From: an uncultured Gilliamella sp.
GTDB lineage: Bacteria; Pseudomonadota; Gammaproteobacteria; Enterobacterales; Enterobacteriaceae
Direction: 5' to 3'
Assembly (NCBI GenBank): GCA_945291235.1
Contig: CALYQY010000116.1
Coordinates: forward strand, 1 to 5,143
DNA: 5,143 bases
Position 1 is the stretch's first letter, and each line of letters opens with the position of its first letter. A program made the position numbers and the translations under genes. This document shows positions 1 through 5,143 of the stretch, in pieces. The notes below the pieces were generated by a model that did no database searches, was not told where the DNA came from, and saw only the letters and a program-made list of their open reading frames with translations.

Positions 1-5
1 CTCAT
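1..5 (-). CDS. hsdS: Presumed start of Type I specificity subunit HsdS (only first bases in window)
   Basis: On the minus strand an ATG at 5-3 overlaps the hsdM stop codon TAA (7-5) by one base, giving TAATG, and is followed by AG before the window ends. A purine-rich GGGAGA lies about 9 bases upstream, inside the hsdM coding region. In Type I operons the gene directly downstream of hsdM is usually hsdS, which carries two target recognition domains and sets the DNA specificity of the complex. E. coli EcoKI HsdS begins Met-Ser, which ATGAG would allow (it also allows Met-Arg). The overlap suggests translational coupling to hsdM, a way to keep the subunits in proportion. No protein sequence can be read, so the identity rests on context only. 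Confidence 0.6.
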
Positions 6-1606
6 TATTCAGTTTCTCCCAAAGCACTCAACAAACTCTCCAACTTATCCAAAGCAACTATTAACTCATCTTTAGCTTGCTTGGCGAGTATGGCTGGTTC
101 TGGGAGTTTGGTTGCATCCACACTATTTTTATCTTTTAACCAACTGATATCGAGTGAATCCTGTTTTGTGTCAGCAATCCAATCGCGGCTAAAACAGCGC
201 CATCTTGATTGCGCTAGTTGATCATTAACGTCTAAGTTTTCTTGACTGGCTGACGAGTCTGCTTCGATATCATCTGGATTGAATGACCATTCACCTTCCT
301 GTCTTGGGCTGGTGCCGTCGGGATTGATACCATAAACGGTTTCAAATGGTTGTAAATATTGCTCAGTAAATGGTGTACGTTTACCAAAGTTTGGCATATT
401 GGTACGCAAATCATAAACCCAAACATTTTGCGTACAGTTTTCTTGTTGTAGTTTGTCTGTTACTGAGCCCTTAGTGAAAAATAGCACATTGGTTTTTACA
501 CCTTGGGCATAAAAAATCCCGGTCGGTAAGCGTAGTATTGTATGTAAATTACATTTATTCATTAAATCGCGACGAATATCAGTCCCTTTACCCGCTTCAA
601 ACAATACATTATCAGGCAATACCACGGCAGCGCGACCACCGGGTTTTAAATTACGGTAAATATGTTGTAAAAAAGCTAATTGCTTGTTGGTGGTTTCATA
701 AGTTAAATCTTTACGAGTAATACTGGCATCGCCACCTTTACTGGTACCAAATGGTGGATTAGCGAGAATAATATCCGCAGGTTTTAGGTTTTGCCCAACT
801 TGACCAAGTGAATTGCCTAATAAAATTGCACCATCATTACCGCCTTCTATTCCGTGTAATAAACAATTCATTAAGGCAAGTCGACGAGTATTTGGCACTA
901 ATTCAACACCAATAAACGCTTCGTTTTTTTGAAAATCAGCATCTTTAGCATCAAGATCATAATAATCGTTGGTTTGTTGCCGTAAATACTGATCTGCTGC
1001 GACAAGAAATCCTGCCGTTCCGGCAGCAGGATCTTGGATGATATGTTTTATTTGTGGTTTAATACACCGCACCATACAATTAATCAGTGGTCTTGGCGTA
1101 AAATACTGACCAGCACCGGATTTTGTTTCATTGGCATTTTTTTCTAATAATCCTTCATAAAGATCGCCCAGCCCATCCTTTTGAATACTAAACCAATCAA
1201 TTTGATCTAATGTTTTAATCAATTGCTCTAAATGGCGTGGTTCTCGTAATCGAGTTTGTGCATCGGCATAAATGGCGCTTATTAATGGGTCATTATGTAC
1301 TGTCACTTCAATGTATTGTTCTGGATTTTCAGGATCGATTTCTTGACGCTTACCTGTTGATAAGGCTAATAACATGGCTTTATAATCATTTAATAGGGTA
1401 ATACCTGATTTATCATTGAGATTAGTCCAACGACACCCAACAGGTAAAGGATGTTTTTGCAAAATCCCTGCTTCGGTATTTTCATGTACCATTTTAATAA
1501 ATAATAAAAGTACTAATTCAGTTACATAATCTGAATAGTTAATACCATCATCACGCAATACATCACATAAATTCCACAGTTTTTGTACAATATTGTTATT
1601 AGTCAT
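5..1606 (-). CDS. hsdM: Type I restriction-modification system DNA methyltransferase subunit HsdM (adenine-N6)
   Basis: This 533-residue protein is the modification subunit. It transfers a methyl group from S-adenosylmethionine to the N6 of adenine at the site chosen by HsdS, working as an M2S complex in the cytoplasm. Residues 1-150 form the helical HsdM N-terminal domain, opening MTNNNIVQKLWNLCD, very like EcoKI HsdM. The junction motif GAGQYFTPRPL starts at residue 164. SAM-binding motif I is DPAAGTAGF at 192-200, and catalytic motif IV is NPPF at 283-286. A strongly conserved block, PDNVLFEAGKGTDIRRDLM, follows at 331-349. The C-terminal part (about 400-533) includes SLDISWLKDK at 484-493. 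The start is well fixed: an in-frame TAA lies two codons upstream (1612-1610) and the N-terminus matches family members. The length is near that of EcoKI HsdM (529 residues, from memory), but the protein ends soon after LLSALG, whereas EcoKI carries a longer tail. No motif is broken. Confidence 0.97.
   Translation of the reverse strand: MTNNNIVQKLWNLCDVLRDDGINYSDYVTELVLLLFIKMVHENTEAGILQKHPLPVGCRWTNLNDKSGITLLNDYKAMLLALSTGKRQEIDPENPEQYIEVTVHNDPLISAIYADAQTRLREPRHLEQLIKTLDQIDWFSIQKDGLGDLYEGLLEKNANETKSGAGQYFTPRPLINCMVRCIKPQIKHIIQDPAAGTAGFLVAADQYLRQQTNDYYDLDAKDADFQKNEAFIGVELVPNTRRLALMNCLLHGIEGGNDGAILLGNSLGQVGQNLKPADIILANPPFGTSKGGDASITRKDLTYETTNKQLAFLQHIYRNLKPGGRAAVVLPDNVLFEAGKGTDIRRDLMNKCNLHTILRLPTGIFYAQGVKTNVLFFTKGSVTDKLQQENCTQNVWVYDLRTNMPNFGKRTPFTEQYLQPFETVYGINPDGTSPRQEGEWSFNPDDIEADSSASQENLDVNDQLAQSRWRCFSRDWIADTKQDSLDISWLKDKNSVDATKLPEPAILAKQAKDELIVALDKLESLLSALGETE
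15..20 (-). promoter_or_regulatory. Shine-Dalgarno site for the gene after hsdM (presumed hsdS)
   Basis: On the minus strand GGGAGA lies within the last codons of hsdM, 9 bases before the ATG at 5-3. It is a better match to the anti-Shine-Dalgarno sequence than the site in front of hsdM. It supports the ATG that overlaps the hsdM stop as a genuine start and fits reinitiation by ribosomes finishing hsdM. Confidence 0.55.
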
Positions 1607-1612
1607 TTTTTA

Positions 1613-1616
1613 TCCC
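1613..1616 (-). promoter_or_regulatory. Shine-Dalgarno site for hsdM (weak)
   Basis: On the minus strand GGGA sits 6 bases before the hsdM ATG at 1606-1604, separated by an A-rich spacer. The core is short, so initiation may be modest. It supports independent translation of hsdM rather than coupling to hsdR, whose stop codon is over 100 bases away. Confidence 0.45.
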
Positions 1617-1621
1617 AAGTT

Positions 1622-1633
1622 TATACTCGTATA
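1622..1633. repeat. Short perfect dyad TATAC-TC-GTATA upstream of hsdM
   Basis: The plus strand reads TATAC, two bases, then GTATA, an inverted repeat with 5-base arms and a 2-base centre. It lies 15 bases upstream of the hsdM start codon. Its position would suit an operator or part of a promoter region. It is short and AT-rich, so chance is a serious alternative. No regulator gene is visible in the window. Confidence 0.3.
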
Positions 1634-1717
1634 CTTAATAGGCAAGACCAGTATTTTCATCGCCATTATGAATTAGAGTAAATGTATATTTTAGCAACTT
1701 CAAGTAACTTTGCTATA

Positions 1718-4700
1718 TTATGCGGTAAGTGCTGGCCAAATAGCCTCGCTTAATTCATCTAATACCGTATCAAGTTGATTGCCCAATATTTTATCAAGCT
1801 GCTTAGCACCACCACTATCAGTAAAGCGTTGATTAATAAATTCTTTATCAATAACGATCTCAAAGATAATTTGTTTGGCTAAACGATCTAACCAATTGCG
1901 TTGAGCCGGTGTCCAACTATGGCTTTGGTAGATTCGTTGCATGGCTTGTTTAACACGTTGTTCAAAAGGAATTAATGGTTCGCCCAAGGCAGCACGTCGA
2001 ATATAACCAATAATACTCGCTGCAATATCTTGATTAGTTTGATTGCGTACGGCAGTGCGTAAATTAGCTTCCGAATAACCTGCACCATCCAATAACAGTT
2101 TAACTTCTTTCAATTGCGCACGGGTTAAATCACGTGGGCGGTTAACAACCACAGACAACGCAGCACTTTCATTTAATTGATTATGAATGAAATGATTAAA
2201 ACTGTCTAAATAATCCTCGGGTCTTTGGTGAGAGCCATAACTTTGCGAGCGTTCTCGAAGATGATCTTCATGTTGAGAAATGAGTGGTAAACGTTCACTA
2301 CCTAGCAATCGATTGACTTCATTTAATTGATTAATTAACCCATGATGTTGTTTGATAAAATTCGCAGCAGATTCAGGACCAATTTCATGTAAATAATTAT
2401 GTAGTTTTTTCGGTTCAACATCCCATAAGGTTTGTAATTCATCTAACTTTTGTCTTAATTCAGGCTTATTTTCCGCTTTTTGCTCTGCCTTACGCAAGAT
2501 TCGCATTAATTTTTGATTTAATTGATTTAAAATTACATCAGCATAAGTTTCACCCGCCATATCGCCTGGTGTTTGTAATGCTTTAGCTAATAATTTAGGA
2601 TCACTTAGTTCCTCAATTAATTGTTCAAGGGGGATATTAGGATCTTTAACTAACGGTTGCATGGTATTAACGTCTTTTAGTGCGGCATAAATATCAACCG
2701 GATCATATATTCGAAATACCGTTTTACCTATGCTATCACATCGTCTTGTTGCACGACCAATCATTTGTTCATATAAGATACGGGATTTGACTCGGCGCAT
2801 AAAGACTAAATTACAAATCTTAGGCACATCAATACCCGTTGTTAATAAATCAACAGTGATAGCTATATTGGGATAGCGTTCATTTTTAAATTGTTTGATT
2901 AATTGATTAACTTTATCGCTCTGCCCGGTAATCTTAGCGACAGCAGCTTGATTATATTCACCATTATAGAGATTCTTAAATGCATCATCTAATAAGCGTT
3001 TAACCATATCTGCATGCAGATCGGTAGCACAGAAGATTAATGTTTTTTCTTCACCAAACGGATCGAGTTCATTTACCAATTGTTCGCAAATTACTCGGTT
3101 AAAGTTTTCATTTATAACCCGACGATTAAACGCGTCGACTTCAAAATTAAGCTCATCTTCTAATTCAGCAGTTTCAACTTCACCGGTTTGCGTATTGATG
3201 GCACTGACTTTTTCACCTTTGGTAAACGTAATACCATTTTGTGTTAATAAAGTTTGGTAACGTATTGGCGGTTCGTGATCAATTAACCAGTCATCCGCTA
3301 CCGCTTCTCGATAGGAATAAATATAGACTGGTTTACCAAAAATATCGCTAGTATGTTTTGCGGGTGTTGCCGTTAGCGCAATTTTTACCGCATCAAAATA
3401 ATCTAATACTCGACGGTAACTTGATAAATATTGCGTGGCGTCACGTATTGCCATCTCACCTTCTGTCATTTCTTGATCTAATGTATAACCACGGTGCGCC
3501 TCGTCAATTATAATACAATCAAACTGATCGATTAAAGGTGGATTATCGCTCATAAAAATGCGTTTAACCATTGCTTGCACGGTTGCCACTTGTATTCGTG
3601 TTTCAGCTTCAGTAGCCATAGAACCAAGCTCGGCTAAGTTATAAATTTTAGATAAAGTGAGATTCTGTTCTAACGTGGCTTCATTAAAAGAATCTATTGC
3701 TTGTTTTCCTAAAGCGGTACGATCAACTAAAAATAGAATTCGTTTAAATCGTTCAGTTTTTAAAAAGCGGTACATCAAACCTATAATTGTTCGAGTTTTA
3801 CCTGTTCCTGTTGCCATAGCAAGTAAAGCGGTTCGTATCCCCTTGGAAAGGGCATTTTCGGTAGCAACAATTGCTTTTTCTTGATAATCCCTTAATTGCA
3901 AATAGGCAAATGGTTCTTGTTTTAGTTGTTGTTCAGCGTTTTCTCGACTACGATTAAGTAGATCTAAGAGTCCTTGTGGTGAATGAAAGGATAATAAAGG
4001 ACGCTTTAAATTGGCGCCATCACGAACATCACGAAACCATGTTCCTGACTGTTCAGCTAATTGCTTAATGTATGGACGACCATTACAAGAATAAACAAAA
4101 GGAATTTTGTAGTGGCAATCTGATTCATCAGGCCAAGCAATCGTTCTTTTTTCAAGTTCCCATGCACCAATCAATGGTGGTAATACTTGGAAGCCTTTAC
4201 TATAACGTTCAGCTTGACCAATTTTTCCAGAAACATTTTTATTCTTTTTCTTAGCTTCAACAACTGCAATTGGTGTTAATCCCGCAAATAAAACATAATC
4301 AGCCCATCCTTTTTCGCCTTTATGTTCTGTCGGCCATTCGGCAATGGCTAAATATTTATTTTTTTCTGGGCGAGTACCCTTTTTATAATTTAACTGTTCG
4401 GTGTCAGCTTGCCAACCCGCTTCAATAAGCTGCATATCAATTAAAATTCGTGTGAGTTCTTCGCTTAATTCTATTTGTTGACTTGCTTTCTTAGTTTTCT
4501 TACTTATTGTATTACGAGATACTTTTTGAGCTTTTACATCTTGTAGAGCAAGTGCTTGTTGTAAATCCTTAATCTTTATTTCATATTCTTTCTGTTGTTT
4601 GAGTAACATTGCCTCATTTTCTTGGGCCTGTTGAGATAGGGATCGCGCCTCTTCATCCATTTTTAAAGCTAAGGTTTCAAATTCAGTCTTTTCTTTAGCG

Positions 4701-5143
4701 AGTAATTCATTAAATTGTTGACTGGAATTGAGTTCAATATTGGCTTGTTCTAGTTCTATTTTAAGTTTACTGATTTCTGACTGTAAACTGCGCAAGTGCT
4801 CGCTAGGATCAGCAAGTGGTTTGAAAGGTCCTGGTTTAAATTGCACACCAGCTTGACTAAAAGATTGGTGAAACCATATCGCTAATTTGTAAGCAACTAA
4901 AAGTCCATCTTTTGCTTCTTTGTGCTTGGTTTTAAATTGATGAGTAGCTTTATTCCCTTCAATACGTAATGTATGAAAAAGATTACGGATAATGGGGTCT
5001 AATTTGAGTTCATTACTAATCTTATACAACAAATCAGACTGAGAAGTGCGTTCATTAAATTCAATACCAGCCTTGGCAGCAATATGTTGTGCCATTGCTT
5101 CAGCTAATTGCCGTAATTTTATTAATGTGGTATTAGGATCACT
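1718..5143 (-). CDS. hsdR: Type I restriction endonuclease subunit HsdR, 5' end beyond the window
   Basis: This is the restriction and motor subunit: it joins HsdM2-HsdS, translocates DNA using ATP and cuts unmodified DNA. Residues are numbered from the Met at 5095. The frame stays open for 16 more codons to the edge, reading SDPNTTLIKLRQLAEA, the conserved DUF4145 block, so this Met is internal. By comparison with EcoKI, roughly 30 residues are missing. Domains in order: DUF4145, with LRIEGNKATH at 43-52; a long charged coiled coil at about 97-190; a PD-(D/E)xK nuclease with D266, E280-A-K282 and the Type I motif QAERY at 294-298; a Q-tip-like RDYQ at 402-405; Walker A ATGTGKT at 428-434; DEAH at 531-534; TAT at 575-577; TTGIDVP at 752-758; arginine-finger motif QMIGRATRR at 777-785; and a helical C-terminal domain, with VVNRPRDLTR at 983-992, that docks on the methyltransferase. 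All catalytic residues are present. The 1141 visible residues are close to EcoKI HsdR (1170, from memory). Confidence 0.97.
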   Translation of the reverse strand, partial: SDPNTTLIKLRQLAEAMAQHIAAKAGIEFNERTSQSDLLYKISNELKLDPIIRNLFHTLRIEGNKATHQFKTKHKEAKDGLLVAYKLAIWFHQSFSQAGVQFKPGPFKPLADPSEHLRSLQSEISKLKIELEQANIELNSSQQFNELLAKEKTEFETLALKMDEEARSLSQQAQENEAMLLKQQKEYEIKIKDLQQALALQDVKAQKVSRNTISKKTKKASQQIELSEELTRILIDMQLIEAGWQADTEQLNYKKGTRPEKNKYLAIAEWPTEHKGEKGWADYVLFAGLTPIAVVEAKKKNKNVSGKIGQAERYSKGFQVLPPLIGAWELEKRTIAWPDESDCHYKIPFVYSCNGRPYIKQLAEQSGTWFRDVRDGANLKRPLLSFHSPQGLLDLLNRSRENAEQQLKQEPFAYLQLRDYQEKAIVATENALSKGIRTALLAMATGTGKTRTIIGLMYRFLKTERFKRILFLVDRTALGKQAIDSFNEATLEQNLTLSKIYNLAELGSMATEAETRIQVATVQAMVKRIFMSDNPPLIDQFDCIIIDEAHRGYTLDQEMTEGEMAIRDATQYLSSYRRVLDYFDAVKIALTATPAKHTSDIFGKPVYIYSYREAVADDWLIDHEPPIRYQTLLTQNGITFTKGEKVSAINTQTGEVETAELEDELNFEVDAFNRRVINENFNRVICEQLVNELDPFGEEKTLIFCATDLHADMVKRLLDDAFKNLYNGEYNQAAVAKITGQSDKVNQLIKQFKNERYPNIAITVDLLTTGIDVPKICNLVFMRRVKSRILYEQMIGRATRRCDSIGKTVFRIYDPVDIYAALKDVNTMQPLVKDPNIPLEQLIEELSDPKLLAKALQTPGDMAGETYADVILNQLNQKLMRILRKAEQKAENKPELRQKLDELQTLWDVEPKKLHNYLHEIGPESAANFIKQHHGLINQLNEVNRLLGSERLPLISQHEDHLRERSQSYGSHQRPEDYLDSFNHFIHNQLNESAALSVVVNRPRDLTRAQLKEVKLLLDGAGYSEANLRTAVRNQTNQDIAASIIGYIRRAALGEPLIPFEQRVKQAMQRIYQSHSWTPAQRNWLDRLAKQIIFEIVIDKEFINQRFTDSGGAKQLDKILGNQLDTVLDELSEAIWPALTA

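Larger units (their letters stand above)
1607..1717. other. hsdR-hsdM intergenic gap, possible hsdM promoter region
   Basis: These 111 AT-rich bases separate the hsdR stop (1720-1718) from the hsdM start. No ORF, RNA gene or stem-loop followed by a T-run was seen, so there is no clear terminator behind hsdR. Two minus-strand hexamers resemble a -10 box: TATTAA at 1640-1635 and CATAAT at 1670-1665. Neither has a recognisable -35 hexamer at 16-18 bases. In E. coli, hsdM and hsdS are expressed from their own promoter, separate from that of hsdR; the gap here leaves room for the same arrangement. That is inference from spacing and the E. coli precedent, as no strong promoter is visible. Confidence 0.35.

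Noticed and set aside
232..426. 64-codon minus-strand ORF
   Set aside because: It lies wholly inside hsdM in another frame. hsdM has unbroken family motifs across this stretch, so this is a shadow frame.
538..720. 60-codon plus-strand ORF
   Set aside because: It is antisense to the conserved PDNVLFEAGKGTD region of hsdM and shows no domain signature.
924..930. Seven-base T runs inside genes (924-930, 1137-1143, 4359-4365) as possible phase-variation tracts
   Set aside because: They are short, encode normal lysine/asparagine codons in conserved frames, and are expected in AT-rich DNA. Both frames stay open across them.
1691..1717. Possible terminator after hsdR (AGCAA...TTGCT inverted repeat on the minus strand)
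   Set aside because: The stem is only five base pairs with a 12-base loop and no run of T follows, so it does not look like an intrinsic terminator.
3657..3884. 75-codon plus-strand ORF
   Set aside because: It is antisense to the Walker A region of hsdR, and its sequence is explained by the conserved coding strand.
4072..4254. 60-codon plus-strand ORF
   Set aside because: It is antisense to the nuclease domain region of hsdR and has no recognisable protein features.
1718..5143. Possibility that the helicase/nuclease gene belongs to a different defence system or is a novel fusion
   Set aside because: The order DUF4145, coiled coil, PD-(D/E)xK, two RecA-like motor domains and helical C-terminus is the ordinary EcoKI-type HsdR order, and it is followed by a canonical hsdM.

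Overview
This window holds most of a Type I restriction-modification operon, read entirely on the minus strand. The order in the direction of transcription is hsdR, hsdM, hsdS. hsdR enters at the right edge without its first codons. hsdM is complete. At the left edge an ATG overlaps the hsdM stop codon and is very probably the start of hsdS. I see no other gene, RNA gene, mobile element or CRISPR array.

Layout: 5143-1718 is hsdR (restriction/translocation subunit, 5' end cut off). 1717-1607 is a 111-base AT-rich gap with a short dyad and the hsdM ribosome binding site. 1606-5 is hsdM (adenine-N6 methyltransferase subunit). 5-1 is the first bases of the presumed hsdS. The longest stretch without a gene is that 111-base gap.

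How the parts work together, from established knowledge of Type I enzymes: two HsdM plus one HsdS form a methyltransferase that modifies adenines in a split recognition site. Adding two HsdR makes the restriction complex, which binds unmodified sites, pumps DNA by ATP-driven translocation and cuts far from the site. The recognition sequence is set by HsdS, which lies outside the window, so the specificity cannot be read here. Both visible proteins keep all the main motifs, so the system looks intact.

Both proteins resemble, along their length and from memory, the E. coli EcoKI subunits (Type IA, K family), and the R-M-S gene order is also that of E. coli. Together with the low-GC composition (23 of the first 60 bases are G or C) and heavy use of TTA leucine codons, this suggests an AT-rich gammaproteobacterium. 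R-M operons move horizontally, so the host assignment is weak. I found no sign of a previously undescribed system; the points worth a second look are the operon edges, the R-M gap and the short HsdM C-terminus.
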